64,000 nucleotides of DNA from the NCBI RefSeq assembly GCF_017377855.1, contig NZ_JAFREP010000042.1, forward strand, positions 1 through 64,000, given 5' to 3'. The translations under genes were made by a program, and so were the position numbers. The notes below the pieces were generated by a model, which had not been told where the DNA came from, did not search any database, and saw nothing but the letters and a program-made list of their open reading frames with translations. The DNA is from Acanthopleuribacter pedis. Lineage in GTDB: Bacteria; Acidobacteriota; Holophagae; Acanthopleuribacterales; Acanthopleuribacteraceae. Every line of letters begins with the position of its first letter. Position 1 is the first letter of the stretch. Shown piece after piece: positions 27,235 to 35,810 of this stretch.

Positions 27235-27713
27235 TCGCCCCTCCTTCATTTCCGACAAACCACCTCGTGGGCACCGCGCCGGCCAAAGATTCAAGCCGGT
27301 TTTTCTGAACGCGTTCAGATTAGCAGAGACACCAACCAAATGCCGGCTTTTTTTGAACACGGTCAATAATCTCCCTCTTCGCTTCTCCTCGCAATCATGG
27401 TGCACGATTGATGTTAAAACATATCCAGCCAGGCGTTTAAAGGAACAAGCTTCGGTACGCCTACAGCTTCTCTCGCAAAGGTTTTTCGCATCGGTTCCTT
27501 GGTTTTTTCCATTCATCACCTTCCCAAACTCGGCCGCACCAGTCCGGCGATAACTCCCTCTGCACCAAACCAGGGATTTCGTTTGAGGTACTGCTGGGTT
27601 CATCTCACGCTACTTACCAACAACCAACCGAACACGCCGGGAACCGCGTTTACAATGGGCGCATCGGAACAATCAATCGTCCACAGGGTTGGGCGAAACA
27701 CGGGGAGGACGGC
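27235..27713. other. Divergent intergenic region
   Basis: About 480 bases between the minus-strand DUF805-SRPBCC gene and the plus-strand membrane gene. It should contain both promoters and holds the palindrome at 27304-27319. I see no gene; the minus frame is open throughout but lacks a ribosome-binding site and family resemblance. Confidence 0.5.
27304..27319. promoter_or_regulatory. 16-bp perfect palindrome, candidate operator
   Basis: TCTGAACGCGTTCAGA is fully self-complementary and sits about 70 bases upstream of the DUF805-SRPBCC start. TGAAC-GTTCA half-sites are typical of TetR-like dimeric repressors. No TetR gene is present in the window. Confidence 0.4.
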
Positions 27714-28517
27714 ATGAAGCCGGTTTACGGGGCGATGGTTTGGCAAGCGCTGCACCTGGCTTTGGGCGTCGTTTTGGCGGCCAACGAACAGGGCAATCCC
27801 ACCCCGCCCGTCCACGAACTGCTCGCCTACAGCCTGTGGAACTTGGCGCCTTACGGCGCCCTGTGGTTGTTGGCTTTACCCAGGGAACATCGCCGCAACC
27901 ATCTCCACCTCATCCACGGCGCCTCGCTGGTTTTTTTCGCGGTTTACGCGATAACCAGCTTGGTGGGACAAAAAACCGGGGTGTCCCCCTTCCACTGGGC
28001 GAGCATCGGCCCCTTCTTCCAATGGCCCGCCACGCTTGCCGTATTGTGGCTGGCAACCTACATCCGCACACCGACGCCGCCGCAACCCGACACGGCGGAC
28101 AAAACACCATCCCTCTGGGCGCGTTACAAAAACAGCAAAAGTTTTCTGTGGGCGCCACTGGCGCAGGCGCTTTGTTACCTGCCTTTCCTGGGCAAACCCT
28201 CGGATGAATACTTCACCCTCTTTTTGGTGATCGCGGTGTTCGGGCTAAGTGTCTTTTTGCCCCTGACCCTGTTTGAATTTGCGGGCCGTCACCTACCGGG
28301 AAGCCGCGCCGTCGCCAACATCGGCAACAGCGCGCTGCTGCTCCTGCCCGCCGGCTACCTGGCAACAGGCCGGCTGACCGATGCGCAAGACGGCACCCTT
28401 TGGTTCCTGATCGGCATCCCCTTAACCCAAGGATTCATCGCCCTGATCACAACCCTGACCGCCTACATCATCCTCAAAACCCGCGCGAATCACCCGATGG
28501 ACCGCCTCTACCAATGA
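27714..28517 (+). CDS. Multi-pass membrane protein, paralogue of 24558-25364
   Basis: 267 residues, ATG with GGGGAGG upstream. About seven to eight hydrophobic helices; a polar loop around residues 120-140 (TPTPPQPDTADK) splits the protein in the same place as the charged loop of its paralogue at 24558. Shared blocks are the APYGALW turn, the FFQWPATLAVLWLA helix and the RAVANIGNSALLLLP helix. The family is not one I recognise. A short inverted repeat (GTTAG-AGCCG-CTAAC, about 28522-28536) follows the stop. A decayed third copy starts directly downstream. Confidence 0.7.
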   Translation: MKPVYGAMVWQALHLALGVVLAANEQGNPTPPVHELLAYSLWNLAPYGALWLLALPREHRRNHLHLIHGASLVFFAVYAITSLVGQKTGVSPFHWASIGPFFQWPATLAVLWLATYIRTPTPPQPDTADKTPSLWARYKNSKSFLWAPLAQALCYLPFLGKPSDEYFTLFLVIAVFGLSVFLPLTLFEFAGRHLPGSRAVANIGNSALLLLPAGYLATGRLTDAQDGTLWFLIGIPLTQGFIALITTLTAYIILKTRANHPMDRLYQ

Positions 28518-28541
28518 GTTAGTTAGAGCCGCTAACGTCTC

Positions 28542-28817
28542 CCTCGTCAAATCGTGTACCTACCGATGATCATGTTGGCGTGGATCAATCGAGGGCGCCC
28601 CATGGCAACAGCCGTCGCCAACCTGGTCAATTCGGCGCTGTTGCTCTTTGCGGTTCTCCTCGCGCCCTGGATGATCCTAGCCGACGCCAACATGTGGATT
28701 TTGGGCCCCTATATATAGGTACCTTTGGTGCAAGGACCCATCGCGATCCTCGCTACATGCCTCGCAGCCTTCAATTTGCGCATGGAACCGGGCGATCCAA
28801 CGGCCGAAGCGGCTTAA
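28542..28817 (+). pseudogene. Third copy of the membrane-protein family, decayed C-terminal fragment
   Basis: In one frame the DNA reads VYLPMIMLAWINRGRP, then MATAVANLVNSALLLF (matching RAVANIGNSALLLLP of the intact paralogue), reaches an in-frame TAG at 28716-28718, and continues in the same frame with VPLVQGPIAILATCLAAF, which matches IPLTQGFIALITTLTAY. It ends at a TAA at 28815-28817. The N-terminal two thirds of the protein are absent. So a C-terminal fragment, about 90 codons with one nonsense codon, remains. Confidence 0.7.
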
Positions 28818-28975
28818 AATCCAGGACAACCCCCAGCAAAAAGGGGCCTTGGTTTCGCCACCACACGACCGGCCCAGGGTGGATGCAGGCGCCTCACTTA
28901 ACGCCGGTATCCGCCCTTTTTTGTTCACGCCACGACCCACGCCGCACCCATCTCTTTCTCAACCAAGTAGTGGGC

Positions 28976-29031
28976 GGCTAAAAAACCAAGCCCGCACCGA
29001 TGCAACACGAGTTTAAGCTTCGGCGCGGGCT
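28976..29031 (-). terminator. Intrinsic terminator of the hypothetical gene at 29013
   Basis: On the minus strand AGCCCGCGCCGA (29031-29020) pairs with TCGGTGCGGGCT (29000-28989), 12 pairs with one wobble, followed by TGGTTTTTTA. The stem starts inside the last codons of the gene, so the stop codon lies in the loop. Confidence 0.7.
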
Positions 29032-29786
29032 GCCAGCTTGTGCCATAAGGCGTTTAAAAACTTTAACTTGGATGCTTTTTCGGCGCCCCGGTAGAGGATG
29101 CAACGGCTTTCCTCCACCGCGCCGCCCAAACCCGCATCCGACATAAATCCCAAAAACGGGACCGGCGCGTCCTCGTGCTCGTAAACCAGCAAAAACTCCC
29201 ACATGCCCACGCAATCCGGCAGGAAGCGGTAATCCCCCTCACCGGGAACGGCTCCGCGGGCCGCCTCGTTCACAATCGCGTGCAGCGAGGAGTGGTTGAG
29301 GTGATCCGGCTCCAAACCGGGAAAAGGCAGGTTATCGAAGGGCGGCGCCAGGAATGCCACGGTGCGCAACACGAAGTGTTTTTCGCCCTTGAGGATGTCG
29401 TTCAGGTACTCCTGCATTTGGTCGTAGGCAATGACTTCTTCAAACTTGGTGAAGTTCATGCGCACGAAACGTTTGCCCGTCCCGAGTTGGGTTTCCTGGA
29501 TCTTGACCAGTTCGAACAGGGGTTCGGGCAGCCGCTGCAACTCCTTAATTGCCTGGTTGATGGCGCCTTTGACCGGATCACCGGTTGCCGGTAGCGAACC
29601 GCGCTGTTCCTGGAGATATCGGCCCAGTTCCTCCTCGGAAACCTTTTCGTAGAGGTGGGCGAACAGGTATTCGAGGACCTGGTACTGAATACCGCGGGTC
29701 TGGCGGCGACGCGGCATCAAACTTAGAACGGTTTGCCAGGCCTGCTCCTCCAATTGGGTGCGTTTGCGGATGATGCGGTTCAGCAT
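29013..29786 (-). CDS. Hypothetical cytosolic protein
   Basis: 257 residues, ATG start with GGGAGGAAGACCC upstream. No family recognised. The first 100 residues are helical and basic (MLNRIIRKRTQLEEQAW) with a pattern like a winged helix (VLEYLFAHLYEKVSEEELGRYL...GAINQAIKELQRL). The second half is mixed alpha/beta with a GMWEFLLVYEHEDAPVPFLGF segment that could be a sensor-like sheet. No signal peptide or membrane helix. It stands alone, with its own intrinsic terminator and a long empty upstream region. Confidence 0.65.
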   Translation of the reverse strand: MLNRIIRKRTQLEEQAWQTVLSLMPRRRQTRGIQYQVLEYLFAHLYEKVSEEELGRYLQEQRGSLPATGDPVKGAINQAIKELQRLPEPLFELVKIQETQLGTGKRFVRMNFTKFEEVIAYDQMQEYLNDILKGEKHFVLRTVAFLAPPFDNLPFPGLEPDHLNHSSLHAIVNEAARGAVPGEGDYRFLPDCVGMWEFLLVYEHEDAPVPFLGFMSDAGLGGAVEESRCILYRGAEKASKLKFLNALWHKLAARAEA

Positions 29787-30110
29787 GGGTCTTCCTCCCG
29801 GGTCGAGCGCCCAACCCTTGTGCCGGCCTGGACAAAGGTCCGGGTTGGCAAAACACAGATTGGATCCGATGAAGATAAAGTTCGAAAAGGTGTCGACGTA
29901 GCCTATTTAATAGGATGCGACAGCAGCGCCCGGGGACTATTCTAATGGAACTCAGGCGATTATTGAGAAAAAAATTCATTTTTTTATGGATTTTAAAATC
30001 AATAGAACCTAGAATACCTTCCAACGACGGGTGAGTCGGTTGCTTTTTCAAACCACCACAACCCAGCCACCACGACCGACACACCCGTCAAACTTCTCCT
30101 CTGTTACGCC

Positions 30111-30166
30111 GTCCGTATTTCATCCAAGGGTTTCATCTCAAGGAAATTCTTGGATGAAATACGGAC
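30111..30166. repeat. Perfect 18-bp inverted repeat with 20-nt loop
   Basis: Arms 30111-30128 and 30149-30166 match 18 of 18; four more pairs are possible inside after two mismatches. Total length 56 and loop 20 are identical to the hairpin at 256-311, though the arm sequences are unrelated. Confidence 0.7.
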
Positions 30167-30195
30167 ATCTTTTCGTCCCTGCCTTCTCCAGGCAC

Positions 30196-30237
30196 ACCGC
30201 ACCGTGTTCGTCCGGTCCACGGTGCGGTCTTTTTTTT
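30196..30237 (+). terminator. Strong intrinsic terminator without an upstream gene
   Basis: ACCGCACCGTG (30196-30206) pairs perfectly with CACGGTGCGGT (30218-30228), 11-nt loop, then C and eight T (30230-30237). The orientation is plus. Together with the 56-base hairpin 30 bases upstream it looks like the end of a small RNA. Confidence 0.7.
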
Positions 30238-30372
30238 GCCTGTAACCCAAATAACGAAACACCACAATGATTTGCGGTGGTTTTGACGAAATCGCAGGAA
30301 TGCAGGAGCCTCAAAAATGTGACCCTTGCCGGCCAGGTACGGTCGTGCGCGACCCGGGCTCACTTGTTACCA

Positions 30373-30435
30373 GCATTTCGCGCCAGATCTTTAGCCAAAA
30401 CAGCTCGCGATTATCACGCCGTTGAGGTAAAACTG
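30373..30435. repeat. Dispersed intergenic repeat, copy 2
   Basis: Partner of 488-551. Both copies lie 180-210 bases to the right of a 56-base perfect hairpin, so the two loci share a larger layout. On the minus strand this copy reads RRDNRELFWLKIWREML within an open frame (30311-30673). Confidence 0.5.
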
Positions 30436-30595
30436 TTTGTTCCTTGGCACCGGGAGTTACCCTTGCTAATCTGATCATGATCATCCGCAACCCATTTTCA
30501 CGTCTTGCATTCTCTTTCTTCCACTTAGCGCGGCGACATCGGTCACCGCTTGTTTCGGTAATTCCGTGATCCAACCCTCCCAGGAGCTTTTCCAC

Positions 30596-32935
30596 ATGGC
30601 ACTTCCATTGATTGTGGTCGTTGGTTTGCTTTTGAGCTGCCTCGCACCCACCTTGGGACGGCTGCTCGGCCAAAAGGTCGCCCCGTTGCTGGCTTTGTTT
30701 CCGGCCGCGGTCTGCCTCTGGCTATGCGCCACCGTGTTGCCCAATCTCGACACCCCGCTGCTGTTTGAAGCACCGTGGATTCCGTCGCTCAACATGAGTT
30801 ACGCCTTCCACCTCGACGGCCTATCCGCGCTGTTCATGCTGTTCATCAGCGCCATCGGCACCTTCATCTTTATGTACGCGGGCGGTTACCTTGGCAACCA
30901 TCCCCAACTCGGCCGACTCTTCGCCTTCCTTCTCCTTTTCTTCTCGGCCATGCTCGGGCTCGTCATCGCCGACGACCTGATCCTGCTGTTTATCTTCTGG
31001 GAATTGACCTCGATTTCCTCGTTCTTCCTGATCGGTTTCAAACACGAAAGCGAAGAAGCACGGCGCTCGGCGCTGCAAGCCCTGCTGGTAACCGGCGCGG
31101 GCGGTTTGGCGTTGCTGGCGGGCCTGATCTTGTTGGGGGACATCGGCGGAACCTACCGCGTCTCCGAGTTGCTCCTACGCGGCGATACGTTCATCCGTCA
31201 CCCCCTTTCCGACGCGGCCCTGCTGCTGATCCTGGCGGGCGCCTTCACCAAGTCGGCCCAGTTCCCCTTCCACTTTTGGTTGCCGGGCGCGATGGTCGCC
31301 CCCACCCCGATCAGTGCCTTCCTGCACTCGGCCACCATGGTTAAAGCGGGTATTTTCCTGCTGGCCCGTCTGCATCCGCTGCTGTCCGACCACCTGTGGT
31401 GGACGCCGCTGGTCGCGGGTGCCGGCGCGATTACCATGACGTACGGCGCACTCCGCAGCCCATGGGAACGCGACCTCAAAACCATCTTGGCCTACGCCAC
31501 GGTCAGCGTGCTGGGCATGCTGACGATGCTGCTCGGCCTGGGCGTCGACAAAGCGATTCCCGCTTTCGTGGCGGTCATCCTGGCCCACGCGTTCTACAAA
31601 GCATCCCTGTTTATGGTGGCGGGCATTCTCGATCACCAATGCGGCACGCGCAACATCGACGAATTACGCGGCTTGCGTTCGGCCCTGCCGATTACCTCGG
31701 TCGCGGCGGGCCTGGCGGCTGTTTCGATGATGGGCATCCCGCCGCTGTTCGGTTTCATCGCCAAGGAAAAACTGATCGAAGCGGCGCTGAAAGCGGAATG
31801 GTACGGCATGCTGATGATCGCGGCGGTGTTTGTCAGCGCGGCTTGCCTCACGGTCAGCGCGTGGCAAGTGGGTTTCCGTCCCTTCCGGGGAACGCCGAAA
31901 CCCACGCCGAAGCAAGCGAAAGAAGGCGGTCCCTTGCTCTGGGCCGGCCCCCTGTTTTTCGCGATCCTGCCGGTGCCGCTCGGTCTGCTGGTCAGCTTTT
32001 GGTCCGGGCCGTTTTTCTCGGCGGCGGTCGGTGCAATCCAGGGCCAAAACCTCGAAATGACGGTCAAACTTTGGTACGGCTTCAACCTAGCCCTGCTGAT
32101 GAGTTTCTTGATTCTTGGCGCGGGTGTCGGCCTGACGCTGAAACGCGACAAAATCACGGCCTACCTCAAACGCACGGTGTACGCCAAATGGCCGGCGGCC
32201 TTCCACGGCGCCGCTGTTTTCCAATTCGGCCTCAAACAAGCCTTTGCCCTAGCCAACGCGCAAACCCGCATCTTGTTCCAAGACGCCTTGCGCCACAACC
32301 TGACCTTTATCATGGTGGTTTTCCTGGGTTTGGGGTTCACCATCCTCAAAATCACCAACGTAGCTTGGCCGTTTAACCCGGTGCCGCTGGACAACCCGCC
32401 CCTCTTCGAACTGATGATCGGGCTGGTGATCGTGGCGGCCATCGCGGCGGCGATTCGCGCCCAGTCAATGGTGGTCGCGGCGGCCTGTCTCGGCGTAGTC
32501 GGTTTCGCGGTGTCCTGTTTTTTCATGATCCACGGCGCCATCGACCTGGCGATCACCCAGTTGGTGATCGAAACCCTGACGGTCCTGCTGTTCGTGCTGG
32601 TGGTTCACCGCTTCCCGGACTTCAACACCAAGGAATCCGAGCTGCGCCGCCGCTTCGACGCCTTGCTGGCGGCGGCCAGCGGGGCCTTTATGACGCTGCT
32701 GATTTGGAAAGCCGATTTAATCCAATTACAGGACCCGATTTCCGGTTACTTCGCCGAGAACTCAATGACCAAAGGATACGGCCAAAACGTGGTGAACGTG
32801 ATTTTGGTTGATTTCCGCGCGCTGGATACGCTGGGCGAAATCGTTGTGCTCTTGATCGCGGCGCTCGGGGTGTACAGCCTGACCCGCCAAAAGCTCAAAA
32901 AAGCCAAAAAAGCCACCGAGGGAGGTGCCGCGTGA
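30596..32935 (+). CDS. mrpA: Mrp antiporter subunit A (with MbhE/DUF4040-type C-terminus)
   Basis: 779 residues from ATG 30596 (AGGAG upstream; the frame is open ten codons earlier). NuoL-like proton-pumping core with FWELTSISSFFLIGF, the FPFHFWLPGAMVAPTPISAFLHSATMVKAG segment and the long helical array; the C-terminal 200 residues carry the DUF4040 and MbhE-like part found in full-length MrpA. It is the largest subunit of the Na+(K+)/H+ antiporter in the inner membrane. The stop overlaps the mrpB GTG. Confidence 0.93.
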   Translation: MALPLIVVVGLLLSCLAPTLGRLLGQKVAPLLALFPAAVCLWLCATVLPNLDTPLLFEAPWIPSLNMSYAFHLDGLSALFMLFISAIGTFIFMYAGGYLGNHPQLGRLFAFLLLFFSAMLGLVIADDLILLFIFWELTSISSFFLIGFKHESEEARRSALQALLVTGAGGLALLAGLILLGDIGGTYRVSELLLRGDTFIRHPLSDAALLLILAGAFTKSAQFPFHFWLPGAMVAPTPISAFLHSATMVKAGIFLLARLHPLLSDHLWWTPLVAGAGAITMTYGALRSPWERDLKTILAYATVSVLGMLTMLLGLGVDKAIPAFVAVILAHAFYKASLFMVAGILDHQCGTRNIDELRGLRSALPITSVAAGLAAVSMMGIPPLFGFIAKEKLIEAALKAEWYGMLMIAAVFVSAACLTVSAWQVGFRPFRGTPKPTPKQAKEGGPLLWAGPLFFAILPVPLGLLVSFWSGPFFSAAVGAIQGQNLEMTVKLWYGFNLALLMSFLILGAGVGLTLKRDKITAYLKRTVYAKWPAAFHGAAVFQFGLKQAFALANAQTRILFQDALRHNLTFIMVVFLGLGFTILKITNVAWPFNPVPLDNPPLFELMIGLVIVAAIAAAIRAQSMVVAAACLGVVGFAVSCFFMIHGAIDLAITQLVIETLTVLLFVLVVHRFPDFNTKESELRRRFDALLAAASGAFMTLLIWKADLIQLQDPISGYFAENSMTKGYGQNVVNVILVDFRALDTLGEIVVLLIAALGVYSLTRQKLKKAKKATEGGAA

Positions 32936-33372
32936 ATTCTTATCTGATCCGCATGACGGTGCCTTGGCTGTGCCCGTTCCTGCTGGTGATGTCGATCTGG
33001 ATCCTGCTTCGCGGCCACAACGCGCCGGGCGGCGGGTTCATCGGCGGGCTGGTCGCGGCCGCGGCGATTGCCTTCTGGTGTTTTGCCCGCGGGGTCGAGG
33101 ACGCCAAACGATGGATGCGCGTGTCACCGCTGCATCTGATGATCGCGGGCGTTTCCACGGCGTTAATTAGCGGGCTGATGCCGATGTTCGCCGGCAAACC
33201 CATGCTAACCGCGCTGTGGCACAAGGTGGAAGTCCCGCTGCTGGGCAAACTTCCCCTGGGCACGCCCATCCTGTTTGATATCGGTGTCTTTTTCGCGGTC
33301 GTCGGTGTGACCACCTCGATCCTATTCTCTCTGGAGGAGTTTGAGTTATGGAACCGTTCTGGGCCGTCGTAG
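32932..33372 (+). CDS. mrpB: Mrp antiporter subunit B
   Basis: 146 residues, four hydrophobic helices. GTG start overlaps the mrpA stop (GTGA). The N-terminal LLRGHNAPGGGFIGGLVAAAA motif is the MnhB/MrpB hallmark. Part of the membrane complex with subunits A, C and D. Its end overlaps the start of mrpC by 25 bases. Confidence 0.93.
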   Translation: MNSYLIRMTVPWLCPFLLVMSIWILLRGHNAPGGGFIGGLVAAAAIAFWCFARGVEDAKRWMRVSPLHLMIAGVSTALISGLMPMFAGKPMLTALWHKVEVPLLGKLPLGTPILFDIGVFFAVVGVTTSILFSLEEFELWNRSGPS

Positions 33373-33695
33373 TCGGGATTATGTTCGGCGCGGGCATTTA
33401 CCTCATGCTCCGGCGCAACCTTTCGAAATTGATTCTGGGCCTGATTTTGATCAGTAACGCGGCCAACATGCTCATCATGACCTCGGCCGGGTTAACCCGA
33501 GACGCACCACCCATGATCGCCGCCGGCAAGGAGACCTTGACCGGTACGTACGCGGACCCCTTGCCGCAGGCATTGGTGTTAACCGCGATTGTCATCGGGT
33601 TCGGTGTACTGGCGTACTTCCTGACCCTGCTGCAGGGCGCCTATAAGTCGAACAAAAGTGAGAACCTTGACCGCTTGGGTGGGGGCGCTTCATGA
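33348..33695 (+). CDS. mrpC: Mrp antiporter subunit C (NuoK-like)
   Basis: 115 residues, three helices. NuoK-like pattern GAGIYLMLRRNLSKLILGLILISNAANML and the PLPQALVLTAIVIGF segment typical of MrpC. ATG start with GGAG, inside the end of mrpB. Overlaps the mrpD start by four bases. Confidence 0.93.
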   Translation: MEPFWAVVVGIMFGAGIYLMLRRNLSKLILGLILISNAANMLIMTSAGLTRDAPPMIAAGKETLTGTYADPLPQALVLTAIVIGFGVLAYFLTLLQGAYKSNKSENLDRLGGGAS

Positions 33696-35191
33696 ATCTG
33701 TTGGTGTTGCCGGTGATGATTCCATTGATCACCGCGCTCCTTTTATTGTTTTGTCAAAAGAACCGACGTCTGGCGCAAATTGTCAGCACCATCGGTGCTT
33801 TTAGCTTGCCGGCCGTCGGCCTGCTGATCCTGAGCCGCGTTCACGAGGAAGGGATCCAAGTGATCCACATGGGCTCATGGCAAGCCCCGTTCGGCATCAC
33901 CCTGGTGGCGGACTACCTGTCGGCGTTGATGCTGTCGGTGTGCGGCCTGGTGGGCGCCGCGGTGGCGGTGTTTGCCCTCAAAGAGGACATGAACCTTAGC
34001 CGCGAAGGTGTGTTTTTCCCGCTGCTCCACGCGCTGCTGATGGGCGTGAACGGCTCCTTCCTCGCGGGCGACATGTTTAACCTCTACGTGTGGTTTGAGG
34101 TCATGTTGATCTCTTCCTTCGTGTTGCTCTCGCTGGGCAAAACGAACGCGCAGCTCTTGGCTTCCATTAAATATGTTGCGCTGAACCTGGTTTCCTCGGC
34201 CATTTTCCTGACGGGTTTGGGTTTGCTCTACGGCAAAACAGGTACGCTCAACATGGCGGATTTGGCGGTGCAACTGCAAAACACGGAAAGCACGGTGCTG
34301 CTGACCTCTACCGCGCTGTTTTTCCTGGTGGCGTTTTCTATCAAAGCCGCTTGCTTCCCGTTCTTTTTCTGGTTGCCGCCGGCCTATCCGGCCGCGCCCG
34401 CCCCGATTGCCGCGATTTTCTCCGGCTTGCTCACCAAGGTCGGCGTTTACGCCTTGTTCCGCACCTTCACGCTGATCTTCAACCAGGACACGGCCATTTT
34501 TCAGCCGATTCTCTACTGGATGGCGATTCTGACGATGGTCACCGGCGTCCTCGGCGCGGTGGCGCAGATGGACATCAAAAAAATCCTCAGCTACCACATC
34601 ATCAGCCAGATCGGTTACATGATCATCGGCTTGGCACTGGCGACCAAACTGGCACTGGCCGGCGCGATTTTCTACTTGGTCCACCACATCGTGGTGAAAA
34701 CCAACCTGTTCCTGTTGGCCGGCGCGATTGAAAAATCGGGCGGCACCAATGACCTGAAGAAACTGGGCGGTTATTACAAGGGTTATCCCCTGCTGGCGGT
34801 GATGTTCCTGGTGCCGGCGCTGTCGCTGGCGGGCATTCCGCCGCTGAGCGGGTTCTTTTCCAAACTGTTCCTCATCCGCGCCAGCCTGGAAAACGGCGAC
34901 ATGTTCATGGCCTTTATGGCGCTGGCGGTCGGCGTGTTCACGCTGATTTCCATGACCAAGATTTGGATGGAAGCGTTTTGGAAAAAGGGCGTCGGTGAAA
35001 ACGAACGGCGACCGGCTAAGATCAAACGCCTCGACCTCACCGTGACCATGCCGATTGCGGTACTGGCGGTGGTCACGGTGGTGATCGGTTTCTCGGCCGG
35101 CCACGTGTTCCACTTCGCCGAACTGGCGGCGGAGCAACTGATTGCACCACAAATGTACATTGACGCCGTCATGGGAGGTAACGCACGATGA
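33692..35191 (+). CDS. mrpD: Mrp antiporter subunit D (NuoM/N-like)
   Basis: 499 residues, about fourteen helices, ATGA overlap with mrpC. Proton-antiporter core with FNLYVWFEVMLISSFVLL, FPFFFWLPPAYPAAPAPIAA, the HHIVVKTNLFLLAG helix and GIPPLSGFFSKLFLI. MrpD is the second antiporter-like subunit of the complex and is needed for cation exchange. Confidence 0.93.
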   Translation: MNLLVLPVMIPLITALLLLFCQKNRRLAQIVSTIGAFSLPAVGLLILSRVHEEGIQVIHMGSWQAPFGITLVADYLSALMLSVCGLVGAAVAVFALKEDMNLSREGVFFPLLHALLMGVNGSFLAGDMFNLYVWFEVMLISSFVLLSLGKTNAQLLASIKYVALNLVSSAIFLTGLGLLYGKTGTLNMADLAVQLQNTESTVLLTSTALFFLVAFSIKAACFPFFFWLPPAYPAAPAPIAAIFSGLLTKVGVYALFRTFTLIFNQDTAIFQPILYWMAILTMVTGVLGAVAQMDIKKILSYHIISQIGYMIIGLALATKLALAGAIFYLVHHIVVKTNLFLLAGAIEKSGGTNDLKKLGGYYKGYPLLAVMFLVPALSLAGIPPLSGFFSKLFLIRASLENGDMFMAFMALAVGVFTLISMTKIWMEAFWKKGVGENERRPAKIKRLDLTVTMPIAVLAVVTVVIGFSAGHVFHFAELAAEQLIAPQMYIDAVMGGNAR

Positions 35192-35520
35192 ACCCCTTTC
35201 AGGTCCTCTTCGCCTTCTGCGATTTGGCGGTGTTCTATACCATCGAGATCATCAAATCCAATTGGAAAGTCGCAAAGGACGTGGTTACGGCCAAACACTA
35301 CATGAAACCGGCGATTATCGCCCACCCGCTGACGCTGGAACGGGAATGGGAAGTGTACGTGTTCGCCTCATTGGTAACGATGACGCCGGGGACCATCGCC
35401 CTCGACCTATCCGACGACCTTAAAACCTTGTATTTACACGTGATGTACGTGGAAGAGATCGCCAAGGTGGAACAGGAAATCAAGAAACTGGAAGACAAAA
35501 TAGGAGCCTTGACGCCATGA
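35188..35520 (+). CDS. mrpE: Mrp antiporter subunit E (short form)
   Basis: 110 residues, shorter than the usual 155-165. The amphipathic MnhE domain is intact from the second helix onward: VARK-like basic loop, HPLTLEREWEVYVFASLVTMTPGTIALDL, then LYLHVMYVEE and a charged helix. The usual pair of N-terminal membrane helices is reduced to one (FQVLFAFCDLAVFYTIEII). Four-base overlaps on both sides keep it in the translationally coupled operon. Confidence 0.85.
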   Translation: MNPFQVLFAFCDLAVFYTIEIIKSNWKVAKDVVTAKHYMKPAIIAHPLTLEREWEVYVFASLVTMTPGTIALDLSDDLKTLYLHVMYVEEIAKVEQEIKKLEDKIGALTP

Positions 35521-35810
35521 CGACGATCATCGAAAGCGAACCCTGGCTGGCAACGGTCGCCCTGATCAGCACCATCATTATCTTAGTATCGATGGGGATG
35601 ACGGTGGTCCACCTGCTGCGCGGTCCGGGCTTGAGCGACCGTGTCGCGGCGCTGGACCTCACGGCGCTGCTGCTGCTGGGCGCGATTGTGCTCTACAGCC
35701 TTAAAACAGGGAACCCGATGTTTCTGGACGTGGCTTTGGTGTTGGCGTTGCTCGGGTTCCTAAGCACGATTGGGTTTGCGCGTTACCTGGAAGAGAGGAA
35801 CAAACCATGA
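35517..35810 (+). CDS. mrpF: Mrp antiporter subunit F
   Basis: 97 residues, three helices. MrpF pattern VVHLLRGPGLSDRVAALDL followed by GAIVLYSLKTGNPMFLDVALVLALLGFL. Start overlaps the mrpE stop and its own stop overlaps mrpG by four bases. Confidence 0.92.
   Translation: MTTIIESEPWLATVALISTIIILVSMGMTVVHLLRGPGLSDRVAALDLTALLLLGAIVLYSLKTGNPMFLDVALVLALLGFLSTIGFARYLEERNKP

Larger units (their letters stand above)
29787..30595. other. Gene-free stretch before mrp operon
   Basis: About 800 bases with no supported protein gene. Contents: an AT-rich segment at 29955-30010, the perfect hairpin at 30111-30166, a strong plus-strand intrinsic terminator at 30196-30237, and the dispersed repeat at 30373-30435. 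The terminator has no plus-strand gene upstream of it, which suggests a non-coding transcript here. Confidence 0.55.

Noticed and set aside
27235..27603. Upstream extension of the DUF805-SRPBCC frame by about 120 codons
   Set aside because: The extension lacks protein-like composition, and the ATG at 27234 has an excellent AAGGAGGGG.
30311..30673. Minus-strand open frame of 120 codons before mrpA
   Set aside because: It overlaps the start of mrpA and lacks a ribosome-binding site; only the WLKIW stretch is shared with another locus, which I treat as a repeat.
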